64,000 nucleotides of DNA from JBGAJN01 sp044224905 (GTDB lineage: Bacteria; Verrucomicrobiota; Verrucomicrobiia; Limisphaerales; JBGAJN01), in contig JBGAJN010000001.1 of NCBI GenBank assembly GCA_044224905.1, positions 1,860,001 through 1,924,000 on the forward strand. The letters run 5' to 3'. Shown here piece by piece: positions 24,760-34,388 of the stretch (position 1 is the stretch's first letter; each line of letters begins with the position of its first letter). The notes beneath the pieces are model-generated. The model was not told where the DNA came from. It was given only the letters and a program-made list of their open reading frames with translations, and did not search any database. Position numbers and translations under genes: made by a program.

Positions 24760-26258
24760 GGCGACTGTTTTTTGGCTGGAACCGGAGGCATTGGCTCGTC
24801 CAGAAAAACGTGGATGCTTCGATGGGTTGGCAGTGCGGTTTCCAGAAACTTCTGTAGCTGGCCGTAGCGAAGGGTGGATGGAGCGAACACCAGAATCACC
24901 TCGGGCTTGAGACGCCGATTCGCTTGGAGCCCTTGGGCAAGTTCAGCATCGAGTTCTTTGCGGAGATCGCTCCCGCCGAAAACGGCCCGTTCCGAAAACT
25001 CCAGCTCTGAGTGCGACGCGCCGTCTTTCCAGACGGAACTGACGAGCAGCAGCCGGCCAGCAAGTCGGCCGTCGGTCTCCGCAAGGGACAATTCCCACGG
25101 ATGGTCCAGCCGCGCGGCGCGGTTGAGAGATTTCTGATCCGGGGTAAAGGCTCGATAGAAAAGCTGACCCGACGCCGGAGGTTCAATGCGCACGCCTTTG
25201 TCGCTGTCAATGATCGCCAAAACTTTGGCGGCGGCCTGGACTTGGGCGAGCGTGACGTTCTCTGCAAATTGCACGCTAAGGTAATAGTCGTGTTTCATGC
25301 GGTCCAGCGTCGCCAGTTTTTCCACGGCGCCCAGCAGGGTCGGCTGCTCGTTGAGAATGCTCACACCGTCCTTGAGTTGAACTCGCAATCCAACCAATGC
25401 GGCGGTGGCTCCGGCGGGCGCATCGGCTCCCGATGCACCGGACTCCACGATCAGCGCCAAGTCTTTCACCCGCTTGGAGCCGTCCTTGTTGGCCGCTTCA
25501 ATGATCAACGTGAGCAATGTTCCCTCGGGAAATTCATACGCGGGATTGATGATCGTGTTCTGGTAAACGTCCTCCTTCCGCGCAAAGTAGGGCACGTCGA
25601 GCACCGAGTCGGTCGCGTTGAAGAGCGACACGATGGACTTGGGTTGCAGAACATCGGCAACGTAAACCCTTTTTCGCGGATCGTCGCGCGACGGCTCGAT
25701 TCGGCTGCCGCCGAAAATAAACCCCGCCTCGCGCAAGGATTTGCCGGTGCGCCGGTCCACCATCAGTTGTTCGAGTCGGATCGGTGCGGCGTTCGATCGT
25801 GCGACACTCAGGAGAAACGTTTCGCCCTTGGCCCAGAAACGCAGCGCCGCCGGGTCATACGTTGCGCCCGGCTCGGTGCCGAGGAATTGCAAGGCCTGCT
25901 GCACATCACTGGGCTTGGCGAACGCGATGAACAGCGCCTCGTAACCGTGATCGCTCGATTCGGCGATGACGGTGAACTCGCACGGGGAATTCTTTCCAAC
26001 GGTCGAGCGTTCGACCTTCACCTCCACACGCTGCTGGCGCTTGTCCGCGATCAGTCCCGGGCGCAGGAAAAAATTCGTGTCCGCGCCGAGCCGTTTGAGA
26101 TTGGTCTCGTGGGCCTGACGCACGGCTTGAAAGTTTTCCTCGTGGCCCCGGGGTTTGATTTTGTAGGGATCAGCCTCCTGTGCTGACAGCGTGCCCGCGA
26201 CCAGTAGCAGAGCAATCGCGAATTGAAACCGCACGGAGGCCTTCGTCCATGCTGGCAT
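24756..26258 (-). CDS. Secreted YdjY-like protein of unknown function
   Basis: A 500-residue exported protein. A signal peptide (MPAWTKASVRFQFAIALLLVAGTLSAQ) is followed by a YdjY-like domain at ~60-190, recognised by CEFTVIAESSDHGYEALFIAFAKPSDVQQALQFLGTEPG; the rest of the protein is not recognised and ends in a Pro-rich tail. The reading frame extends upstream to 26516 inside the next gene, but that part is a shadow frame; the ATG at 26258 was chosen because the signal peptide begins there. It is coupled by a 4-nt overlap to the toroid protein downstream. Such pairs occur in Planctomycetes-Verrucomicrobia-type genomes; the function is unknown. Confidence 0.65.
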   Translation of the reverse strand: MPAWTKASVRFQFAIALLLVAGTLSAQEADPYKIKPRGHEENFQAVRQAHETNLKRLGADTNFFLRPGLIADKRQQRVEVKVERSTVGKNSPCEFTVIAESSDHGYEALFIAFAKPSDVQQALQFLGTEPGATYDPAALRFWAKGETFLLSVARSNAAPIRLEQLMVDRRTGKSLREAGFIFGGSRIEPSRDDPRKRVYVADVLQPKSIVSLFNATDSVLDVPYFARKEDVYQNTIINPAYEFPEGTLLTLIIEAANKDGSKRVKDLALIVESGASGADAPAGATAALVGLRVQLKDGVSILNEQPTLLGAVEKLATLDRMKHDYYLSVQFAENVTLAQVQAAAKVLAIIDSDKGVRIEPPASGQLFYRAFTPDQKSLNRAARLDHPWELSLAETDGRLAGRLLLVSSVWKDGASHSELEFSERAVFGGSDLRKELDAELAQGLQANRRLKPEVILVFAPSTLRYGQLQKFLETALPTHRSIHVFLDEPMPPVPAKKQSP

Positions 26259-26338
26259 CGATGCCGCGGCGATTGCATTGGGGCTGAAGTTCACGATTCT
26301 CGTTGCGGGTGGAATGTCGCGAGTCGGCCGAGACGTTG

Positions 26339-29300
26339 CTAGGGAGTGGTCGTCTCGATCTGGTAGAAGCGGCGCGGGAGCCCGACAGCGTTGGTGTCGA
26401 TGATGTTCATCGGCGCGCCAGTGGAGACCGCACTCCAGCCGTTGGGGGCGGGGAAGTTCGGCGGGTAGAGCAGCGGCGACCAGTTGCTGTCGGTCATCGC
26501 GTTCTTGTAGTTCCAACGGTATTTGAAACCGGTCGTCGTAAGGAAGGTGAAGCTCGTCGCACCATTGGTCACCAGTATCGTGCCGCCGGCCATCGAAGGC
26601 GTGGGAGGCACCGTCACGGGAGCGACGGTGAGGAGAACATTGCCGCCGCTGTTGGTCACCGAGAGCGCGACGTTGGTCGCGAACGAGCCGGCGTCGACGA
26701 CCGGCGTGCTGTTCAACTTGCCCGTGCTGCCGGTCGGGTTGTAAGTCGCCAGCGTGTAAGTGCCGACCGGCACGTTGTTGGAGAGCGCCAAATGAACCAC
26801 GTTCGAGTTCAACACCAACTTGCCGGCAATCGCCAGCGTGCCGGCAGTGGTGAATTGCGCCGAGGCGCCGCTCGACAACGTAACGTTTCCGCCAATGGTT
26901 CCCGTGCCGCCGAGCGTTGCGCCGGAGTTGACGGTGACGGCATTCGTTCCGAGCGAGCCGTTCACGAGCAAAGCACCTGCGCTGACGGCCGTGGTCCCGG
27001 GATACGTGTTGGCGCCGCTGAATTCAAGCGTGCCCAAGCCGGTCTTGGTCAGATTGCCACCCGCGCTGCCGCTGATCGCGCCGCTCATGCGGGCGTCAAC
27101 CTTCGCCGCACCTTTCGCGACCTGAATCGTTCGCGCAGCCGGGCCGAGATCCACGGGATTCTGGAACACCACCGTGTGCGTCGCGCTGGTAGCACTAAAC
27201 AGAAGCGTCTTGCCGTTGAATCCGCTGCCGACATTGGTCCAGATGACCTGCGTGGAAGCGCCGCCGAGATTGACGACTCGATCCGCACCGTAGGCGGCCC
27301 ATCCGCCGTTGCCGGAGAAATTCGCAGCCGCGCCTGTTCCGACAGCGGCGAGGTTCCGAGTGAAGTCGCCACTGCCGAGGCCAACCACGCCGCCATTGAA
27401 TGTCAGGTCGCTGATGCCGCCCGTGGTCGAAGTGCCGCCGGGCAATGCATTCGCGTTGCTGAGCACGAGCGCCCCTCCGTTGATTGTGGTGACGTTCGTG
27501 TAGGTGTTGGCACCGTCGAGGATCCAAGTCCCCGTGCCCGACTTGGTCAAGGTGCCGCTCACCAACGGCAGCGGGGCGACGATCTCGCCGATGCCGGCGG
27601 TCGAGCCTTGGAGCGTCAATCCCTGGCCGGTGGCGGCGTTGATGGTGAACGGCGCGGTGAACTTCAGCAGCCCCGTTCCCGAGTGATCCAGCGTGTGAAC
27701 GTTGTTTCCCTGCGCCGCGAGATTGATCACGCGATCGGTCGTCTCGCCCGTGCCGGTGTAGGTCAAGTTGGCTCCGCCGTTATTGTTGTTAATGCCGAGA
27801 TCAATGGTGCCGTTCACCACGGTGATCGGATGTCCAAGGCTGCTGCTGGTGTTTGGCGAGAGCGAGCCACTCGCCACGTAATTGAGCGACGACACGCTCA
27901 AGGGTCCGTTGGCGTAAATGTAGGTCTTGCCCGAGTAGGTGTTCGCGCCCGAAAGTTGCAGGGTGCCGGCGCTCGATTTCTTGAAGCCGACCGCGCCGCC
28001 GCCGGTGCCGGTTGAATCCGCAATGACGCCAGAGAAATTCACTGGGCCGGTCGCGTTCGCCGTGTCGAGACCGAAGAATGAACCGGCCTGAAAACCGTTG
28101 TGATTCACGCTGACCGACAGATTCGACAGCAACGTCGCGGCCTGCGCTGGCGTGAACTCGCCCGCGCCGCCGACGTTCAGCGTCAGCGTCGCATCGCTGC
28201 TGACGGTGACGTTGGCAGGCGTCCACTTCGAGGTGTCGTTTCCGTAGAGCGATGTTTTGAACTGGAGCGTGCCTTCGCTGACAGTCGTCGGTCCTGTGTA
28301 AGTATTCGTGCCGCGCAACGGCACGGAGGCGCCGCCCGATTTTACGAGGCCACCGGGACCGCTGACATCGCCGGCGATCGTGAGGTTGCCGCTGATGTCG
28401 AACGTGGTCACTCCCTGTAGCGCGACAGGACCGGCGAGGGTTGAAACGAAACTGTTTCCCGCCGTCACGGTGCCGCCTTGGAAGGTGATGCTGTTGGAGA
28501 GATAGCTGCGGTTGAGCGCGAGCGTTGCGGGAGCCCCCACGGTCACCGGCCCGGTCCCTAGCAATGCTGTGGTGCTCACACTGTAGGCGGGGAACGCAAC
28601 CGTTCCGGCATTGATAATGGTGCCGCCGCTGTAGGTGTTTGTGCCGTAATTCACGTTGAGCACGCCGGGAGTGTTCTTGATCAGCGCGCCAGAGCCGGAA
28701 ATCACGTTGGGAATGGTGACCGTTCCGCTGCCTGATCCACCGAGCGTGGTCGTGGCGGCGAGGTTGAGCGGGTGATCGAACGTCACGGCGCTGGCGCTCT
28801 TCTGGTTGATCTGGGGCAGGATTGGTCCGTTGCCGGCAAAGGTGAGGCTGTTCGCGCCAGCAAAGGTCACGGCGCCGGTCACATTAAGCTGGTTGAGCGC
28901 GAAGCCGTCGCTGAGGTCGTTCGTCACCGTGTAGGTGCCGGCCTTGTTGAAATTCAGCGTATAAAACGGTTGCCCGGCGGCGTTGGGCGCGGCGGCAGTG
29001 CCGGCGGAATTTGTCCAGTTGGTGCTCGTGCTCCACGCGCCCGGCAAAGCGCTTTTCCACGTGAACGCTACGGGTGTGCCGGCCCAGACGGCGACCGACA
29101 CCGCGGCGGGCGCGGAGTTGCTCACGCCGTTGTTCACGAAGAACGTGAAGCTGTCCATGCCATTGTAGTTCGAGGCCGGCGTGTAAATCACATTGGGCGG
29201 AGTGCCGGAGAGGCTACCGTTACCGGGCGGCGTCAAGATCGAGTAAGTCAGATTACTGCCGCCGCTTCCTTCCAGCGTGATCGCCAGGTTCGTGTTCTGA

Positions 29301-32300
29301 ATCATCGTCACGTTTTGCGGGAACGCGAATGCCGGGCGATTGGTCACGCCGGCGCCGTCGAATAGCCACTCGGTGCCGATGAGCACGCCGTTCGATCCGG
29401 CGAACGAAGGTCCGGTCCACTTCAACTTCGCCACGGCCGAGCCAGTGTTTTCGTAGAAGTCCATTTGCACGTCATACATTTGGCCCGCCGTTAGCGCGAT
29501 CGGCGTACCGTCGGTCCAGCCGGTCGTCTGATCGGTGAAATCGTCGATCACCAAAACTCCATTCACGTAGAGGCGCACGCCATCGCTGTTCAGCGTTGAG
29601 AACGTGTAGTTGCCCGTCTCCGGCGCCAGCAGCAGACCGCTCCAGCGTACGCTGAATGTGTCCGCGCCGATCGAATTGCTCGGCGAACCGGTGCCCCAGT
29701 CGAAATTGATCTGCGGGTCAGTGCGCGTGAATTTGAGGTTGGTGAAATCGCTGTTATCGAAATACTCGCCCTTCAATCCCTTGCCGGCGCTCGAACCGAC
29801 AATGATGCTCACGGTCGCCATTGGCGAATTGGTGAAACCGTCGGCCACCTGGAACCGGAAGCTGTCGGGGCCGACGTAATTGTTCGCCGGAGTGTAAGTG
29901 AGATTGGGTGCCGTGCCGGTGAGTGTGCCGTGCACCGGCGCGGACACGTTGGTGAAGCTCACAAGATTGGTCCGCCAGGAAAAGCCGGTAAGCGTTATGG
30001 CGGTGGCGTTGGTCGTGGCGATGACCTGTGAGTTGGCGACCGGGAATAGGTTCGTCAGCCCCGCGGGCGGGCCAATTGCGCTGGTGATGCTCGCGATGGT
30101 GCTCACCAGTGTCGGGAATTCGGTCGAAGTGGGATTCCACGTGACGAGGTAATTGTTCAACGTGGGCAAGGTCCACCGCGCGAGGTCGCCATAAGCGGCG
30201 AGGGCGTTGAGGGCGGGCACTTTGAAACCATCTGAGTTCCAGTCGAACCCGGTGGGCGTTACGAGCATGCTCAGCGCGATCGGGATCGCCTCGGCGACCT
30301 TGTACTTCGACAGCGTTGAGATTCCGCGCGCGCGGGGATTCATGCTCCACATCGTGTCGGCCTGCGATTCGGAGACCGCCACTTCGATGAGGTCCGGCAG
30401 CAGCGCCTTCACATCGGCGAGCGTGAGGTTGTTGAGCGCGAAGTTGGCCGGGCCGAGCCGCGCCTTGGAGTCGGGCTGTTTCAGCCCCACCTGCAACGCC
30501 GAATAATAGAGGCTCTTCGATGCGTTGGTCACGTTGGTCGCGATGTTGTTCCCGCCGTAAACCGCGTCGCCGAACAGAGCGAAGCCGACAAGCCCGTTGG
30601 CGATCTGGATCGGATCGCTCCACACAATCACGTTCGGGTCGGTGGCATTGTTGGTGAAGGCCATTAGCAGGTTCGTCATCTGCGCGCTGAAGGCGGTGGG
30701 CATGAAATTGCGGATCGCGCTGGCAGCCTTCGCGCGCGCCCAGATGTCGGTGTCGGTCAACTCCCGGCCCAGCAGATCCAGCGCGTTGGTGTTCTTGATC
30801 GCGCCCAGCGCCTCGCACGCGGACTGCCGCAACCACGGGTTGGTGCTGCTGGCGAGGTTGGTCAGCGCGGCGTAGCTGACATTCGAGCGCACGCCGAGTT
30901 CGTTCGCCGCCCAACTGCGCACGAGCGGATCGAACTCACCGAGGGCGGACATCAGTTGGTTCGTGTCGAGACTGGTGACGACCTGATCGAACGTTCCGGC
31001 CCAGATGGCGTTGCTGATTTTGGCTGTGTCCAACCAATTCGTCGGGTTCGCGCTTTTGCCGGTGATGAGGAGCTGCTGCTGCGCAACGCCGTAAGTCAGG
31101 ATGTAAGTGGCAGTAGGATCGATGCTGTAATAACTCGCCGCGCCCCAGTAGTCATTGAGGGCACTGCCGCCGAATTGCTCGTTGCCATCGTAGGTGAAAG
31201 AGCCGTCCGCGCGCCGTTCCAGATCCAGGTGCCAGCGGATTTGCGCGAGGTAGGCGGCCATCGCATTCGTGCCGCCGACGTTGGCCGCCATACCGCCCCA
31301 AAGGTAACTGAAGCCTTGGCCCGTGTGGCCATACTCGCGGCCGTTGAAACCGGCGAGCACCAAGCGGGTCCAATATTCGGTCTCCGCCGGCTTGTCGCCC
31401 ATCATCGCGAAGAGTACCGCGGCGAGCGATTCCTTGCCGTTGCCGGCGTGATAGGGCCAAGGCTCGTGTTCGCCATACGGAATGTTTCCCTTCTGCACGT
31501 AGAACGAAAAGAACTTCGCCGCGCGATCGATCGCCGGGTTGATTTCCGGATCGACCGGCATTCCGCTAGCCACGAGACATTTCTTACCCATGACAATGGC
31601 GAGGTTGGCGACGAGGCCGCCCTGGTTGACCGGGCCGTAGGGCCCCATGGTTCCGTGAAAACTGCCGTCCGCATTCAGCAGCGCGCCGCCGTGGCTCATC
31701 GTCCCATAACGGCTCTGCGCCTGCGCGAGCGCCACGGTGTATTCGTTGATGCCGTGAAGCACGTTGGTGTCGCCGGTCAGCAGATAGTATTCGGCGAGAA
31801 AAACACCCTTGTAACCCCAGCCCCAGGCATCCGCGGAATGCGTCTGCTCGCCCGGCGAAAATCGCAACGAAAGATTCACCGGCGCGATCGAGTAAGCATA
31901 AGTGCGGACTTTGGGAAGAAAGTTGGTATTGCCGCAGGCCAGTAGCGCGAGCCCCAAAACCGGGCCGCCGGGAACGCCGGGAAATGACTGGCTCGCGATG
32001 ACGTTGCAGGCATTCGACAAAATCGCCGCGGACTTCGGGCAGTTGTAAGGCGCCGTGGCGCTGTAGGCGAGATTCGTAAGCTGCAGTTGGATAGTGACAT
32101 CGTTGGTCACGCCGGCGCGCCAACGCTTGAAGTTCATTTTGCCATCGCCCGCCTCAGCCGCTCCGATGGCCCAACCAAAACTCTTGCGGGCGTCGTTGGT
32201 GAAAAGCGGGACCGGCAAATTTCCCGCGCCTGTGCTGACGCCGAGAATCACGTCGTTGCTGGCAAGGATGCCAAACGCCGGCGTGTTCGATCCCACCGTG

Positions 32301-32590
32301 GTGACCAGAATCTGCCACGGCTGAAAAGACGTCGTCGTGCCTTGGGTGCCGTTGGTGTAGCCCGACGAGTGGTTGTAAATCCACCCGCGCATGCCAGTCG
32401 GACCAAGATTGTAAGTGAGGGTGGTGTCGATCGACGCAAGATTCGTCGAAGTGAGATCGGGTGCGGCCGCGGCGCCTTTTTCCGCAGGACCAAGAAGCAG
32501 CGCGAGCACGATCAAGACGATGCTGACGCTGGTGCAAAAGGGCTTGTTCACGATGCTATAGGCAATGAGATCGATCCTGCGACAGTGCAT
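26339..32590 (-). CDS. Giant secreted DUF6288-PA14-PATR repeat protein
   Basis: A ~2,083-residue exported protein. An N-terminal signal/anchor region (hydrophobic SIVLIVLALLLGPA) leads to a DUF6288-type region (GWIYNHSSG...QILVTTV...FGWAIGAAEAGDGKMNFKRWRAG...TAPYNCPKS), a helical enzyme-like part to ~600 and HEAT-like repeats. Then come a cadherin-like domain (~870-934), a PA14 carbohydrate-binding domain (~942-1065; GLKGEYFDNSDFTNL) and a second cadherin-like domain. At least five PATR repeats follow (~1318-1900; motif LSGANTYSGxTxxxxGxL). It ends RRFYQIETTTP. It is probably a large surface protein acting on, or binding, polysaccharide. The ATG at 32590 was chosen; a TTG one codon earlier is possible. 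It is separated by only 80 bp from the YdjY-like gene, so the three genes may form one transcript. Confidence 0.8.
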   Translation of the reverse strand: MHCRRIDLIAYSIVNKPFCTSVSIVLIVLALLLGPAEKGAAAAPDLTSTNLASIDTTLTYNLGPTGMRGWIYNHSSGYTNGTQGTTTSFQPWQILVTTVGSNTPAFGILASNDVILGVSTGAGNLPVPLFTNDARKSFGWAIGAAEAGDGKMNFKRWRAGVTNDVTIQLQLTNLAYSATAPYNCPKSAAILSNACNVIASQSFPGVPGGPVLGLALLACGNTNFLPKVRTYAYSIAPVNLSLRFSPGEQTHSADAWGWGYKGVFLAEYYLLTGDTNVLHGINEYTVALAQAQSRYGTMSHGGALLNADGSFHGTMGPYGPVNQGGLVANLAIVMGKKCLVASGMPVDPEINPAIDRAAKFFSFYVQKGNIPYGEHEPWPYHAGNGKESLAAVLFAMMGDKPAETEYWTRLVLAGFNGREYGHTGQGFSYLWGGMAANVGGTNAMAAYLAQIRWHLDLERRADGSFTYDGNEQFGGSALNDYWGAASYYSIDPTATYILTYGVAQQQLLITGKSANPTNWLDTAKISNAIWAGTFDQVVTSLDTNQLMSALGEFDPLVRSWAANELGVRSNVSYAALTNLASSTNPWLRQSACEALGAIKNTNALDLLGRELTDTDIWARAKAASAIRNFMPTAFSAQMTNLLMAFTNNATDPNVIVWSDPIQIANGLVGFALFGDAVYGGNNIATNVTNASKSLYYSALQVGLKQPDSKARLGPANFALNNLTLADVKALLPDLIEVAVSESQADTMWSMNPRARGISTLSKYKVAEAIPIALSMLVTPTGFDWNSDGFKVPALNALAAYGDLARWTLPTLNNYLVTWNPTSTEFPTLVSTIASITSAIGPPAGLTNLFPVANSQVIATTNATAITLTGFSWRTNLVSFTNVSAPVHGTLTGTAPNLTYTPANNYVGPDSFRFQVADGFTNSPMATVSIIVGSSAGKGLKGEYFDNSDFTNLKFTRTDPQINFDWGTGSPSNSIGADTFSVRWSGLLLAPETGNYTFSTLNSDGVRLYVNGVLVIDDFTDQTTGWTDGTPIALTAGQMYDVQMDFYENTGSAVAKLKWTGPSFAGSNGVLIGTEWLFDGAGVTNRPAFAFPQNVTMIQNTNLAITLEGSGGSNLTYSILTPPGNGSLSGTPPNVIYTPASNYNGMDSFTFFVNNGVSNSAPAAVSVAVWAGTPVAFTWKSALPGAWSTSTNWTNSAGTAAAPNAAGQPFYTLNFNKAGTYTVTNDLSDGFALNQLNVTGAVTFAGANSLTFAGNGPILPQINQKSASAVTFDHPLNLAATTTLGGSGSGTVTIPNVISGSGALIKNTPGVLNVNYGTNTYSGGTIINAGTVAFPAYSVSTTALLGTGPVTVGAPATLALNRSYLSNSITFQGGTVTAGNSFVSTLAGPVALQGVTTFDISGNLTIAGDVSGPGGLVKSGGASVPLRGTNTYTGPTTVSEGTLQFKTSLYGNDTSKWTPANVTVSSDATLTLNVGGAGEFTPAQAATLLSNLSVSVNHNGFQAGSFFGLDTANATGPVNFSGVIADSTGTGGGAVGFKKSSAGTLQLSGANTYSGKTYIYANGPLSVSSLNYVASGSLSPNTSSSLGHPITVVNGTIDLGINNNNGGANLTYTGTGETTDRVINLAAQGNNVHTLDHSGTGLLKFTAPFTINAATGQGLTLQGSTAGIGEIVAPLPLVSGTLTKSGTGTWILDGANTYTNVTTINGGALVLSNANALPGGTSTTGGISDLTFNGGVVGLGSGDFTRNLAAVGTGAAANFSGNGGWAAYGADRVVNLGGASTQVIWTNVGSGFNGKTLLFSATSATHTVVFQNPVDLGPAARTIQVAKGAAKVDARMSGAISGSAGGNLTKTGLGTLEFSGANTYPGTTAVSAGALLVNGSLGTNAVTVNSGATLGGTGTIGGNVTLSSGASAQFTTAGTLAIAGKLVLNSNVVHLALSNNVPVGTYTLATYNPTGSTGKLNSTPVVDAGSFATNVALSVTNSGGNVLLTVAPVTVPPTPSMAGGTILVTNGATSFTFLTTTGFKYRWNYKNAMTDSNWSPLLYPPNFPAPNGWSAVSTGAPMNIIDTNAVGLPRRFYQIETTTP

Positions 32591-32673
32591 CAAAATCAGA
32601 TTAATGTCGATGCGAATGGCGTACGCTCGAAACGAGCTTTTGTCGCGGGGAAAAGGGCGTCGCCAACGCTATT

Positions 32674-34260
32674 TCACGGCGTGGCACCCATCGCGCGGTA
32701 GAAGTAGCTTCCGCTCGCGGCGTTGGTGTCGGTGAGCGTGACGGTCGCGGTGCCGTTCGTGACGATGATCGCGTTGGTCACGGGCACCCAGGCGAGTTCG
32801 TCGTAAACGGGCGCACGCCACAGTGAGTAGTTGACGTTGGTGTTCCGCTGCACGGTGAGGTTGAAGGTGCTATTCGCATTCGCGATGCCGGTAAGCGTGG
32901 GCACAGCAAAGTTGGTCTGGTAGTAGCCGAATTTCAGCACGAGCGAATTGTAGTTCGACTGCGCCCGCGCCGAGAGAGCAGTGCCAAACAGGTTTGTCGC
33001 TTCGTACGGATCATTCGCCAGGTCAAAGAACTGGTTGGTTCCGCTGTTGAAACGGATGAGTTTGAATTCGGTGTTGCGGAGCGCGCGACCGGTGTTCACC
33101 GAATTGGTATTATCGAACAGTTCCGAGTAAGCGGGCCGAGGGTAGGTCTTGGTTGTTTGCAACGCCGGCATCAGACTCTGGGAATCAATCGTCGCACCAA
33201 CGGGCGCGCGCTCTGGGACGCTGCTCCCGGCCATTTCCAGAATTGTCGCGTAAATGTCCACCGCGTTGGCAAGCGTGTCATTGGTGCGATTGGGGCTCGC
33301 CACGGCAGGCCCGCTGATGATCAACGGAACACGGGTGCCGCCCTCGTAGAGGGTGTCCTTCCCGCGGCTCGACGCATAAGGGGGTTGGAGGACGTTGTTT
33401 TGCGTGCCGTTGTCGCCCATAAAAATGATGTGTGTGTTGGAACGATCCGGCAACGCGGCGAGCAGTCGGCCGATCTCGGTGTCCATCGCTTCGACCATTG
33501 CGTTAAAGTAATTCAACGGGTTCGCGTTGATGTCGCCTTGGGTGCCGGAGAGGCTCGCGTAGTGCGGGGCGAGATTGGTTGGCGGCTTGTGGAACGGCGT
33601 GTGCGGCGCGTTGAAAGCGGCCCAAACGAACCACGGATTCGTTCCCCGCGCAGCGATCCAACTGATCGCGTCGTTGACGAGATCGGTGGTCGCGTAATTC
33701 GTCGTCATTGTCTGGGAGCCGTTCGAAGTTTTTTGCCAGGCGTAGTAATTGGTCAGTTGACCGATGAGGTTGCCGACATAGTTGGTCCAGCCGCCGACGG
33801 TCTGCGGCGAATTCGGCCCATTGGCCAGATGCCATTTGCCGAATTGCGCGACCTGATAGCCGAGTGAGACGTTGGTGGAGAAAGCGCGCGGCAACGTGAA
33901 CTCCGAGGCTGAGAGCGGTGCTTGTGCGCCTTGCACCACGTCGCCGATGCCCGTGCGAAATCCGAACCGCCCAGTGAGCAGACACGCGCGCGTCGGCGAG
34001 CAGAGCGGATTGGCGTAAGCGTAGCGAAACACGACGCCGTTGGAGGCGATGGAAGCGATGTTCGGCGTTGGCGGCAAAACCGCCCCGGTGTTTGAAGTGT
34101 TGTAGAGCGAGGAACTTCCCGCACCGTAGTCATCCGCGATCAGAAGGAGAATGTTGGGTTTGGCGGGCGCTGCTGCAAAAGCTGAAGACGCAGCCAAAAG
34201 TAAAACCAACCAGAGGAAGCCGGCAAATGGGATCGGAACGACGGGCAATGCTCGTCGCAC
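32674..34260 (-). CDS. Secreted sulfatase
   Basis: A ~528-residue exported enzyme of the arylsulfatase family that hydrolyses sulfate esters. From the GTG chosen here the N-terminus is an ideal signal peptide (MRRALPVVPIPFAG, hydrophobic core, cleavage after SAFA). Catalytic features: metal-binding PNILLLIADDYGAG, the formylglycine motif CSPTR in NPLCSPTRACLLTGR, GKWHLA, and MGDNGTQN with a lysine-containing SSRGKDTLYEGG. The C-terminal ~80 residues form a beta module with TVTLTDTNAASGSYFYRAM. The motif needs a formylglycine-generating enzyme, which is not in this window. The frame is open to 34500 and an ATG at 34392 overlaps the preceding stop as ATGA, but the extra residues are not protein-like and include a strong hairpin; that start remains an alternative. 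Confidence 0.85.
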   Translation of the reverse strand: MRRALPVVPIPFAGFLWLVLLLAASSAFAAAPAKPNILLLIADDYGAGSSSLYNTSNTGAVLPPTPNIASIASNGVVFRYAYANPLCSPTRACLLTGRFGFRTGIGDVVQGAQAPLSASEFTLPRAFSTNVSLGYQVAQFGKWHLANGPNSPQTVGGWTNYVGNLIGQLTNYYAWQKTSNGSQTMTTNYATTDLVNDAISWIAARGTNPWFVWAAFNAPHTPFHKPPTNLAPHYASLSGTQGDINANPLNYFNAMVEAMDTEIGRLLAALPDRSNTHIIFMGDNGTQNNVLQPPYASSRGKDTLYEGGTRVPLIISGPAVASPNRTNDTLANAVDIYATILEMAGSSVPERAPVGATIDSQSLMPALQTTKTYPRPAYSELFDNTNSVNTGRALRNTEFKLIRFNSGTNQFFDLANDPYEATNLFGTALSARAQSNYNSLVLKFGYYQTNFAVPTLTGIANANSTFNLTVQRNTNVNYSLWRAPVYDELAWVPVTNAIIVTNGTATVTLTDTNAASGSYFYRAMGATP

Positions 34261-34280
34261 CGGGCGCGCTGAAAGTTTGC

Positions 34281-34316
34281 CGGGCGGGCCGGTCAAATGA
34301 CCCGAAATCCCGCCCG
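34281..34316. other. Strong hairpin between CusB-like gene and sulfatase
   Basis: CGGGCGGG at 34281-34288 pairs with CCCGCCCG at 34309-34316, with a second inner pair GGTC/GACC around AAAT. No T-run follows on the minus strand, so it is not a classical intrinsic terminator; it may attenuate read-through or stabilise mRNA. Its presence argues that the sulfatase starts downstream of it. Confidence 0.5.
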
Positions 34317-34388
34317 CCCGTTCTTGCTCACACGAGCAAAAGAGTTTGTCGCAACCACACACGCTTCTAGCTGTCTGGAAGAATTGGT

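Noticed and set aside
26259..26516. N-terminal extension of the YdjY-like frame
   Set aside because: It overlaps the coding end of the upstream giant gene in another frame and lacks protein-like content; a signal peptide starts at the chosen ATG.
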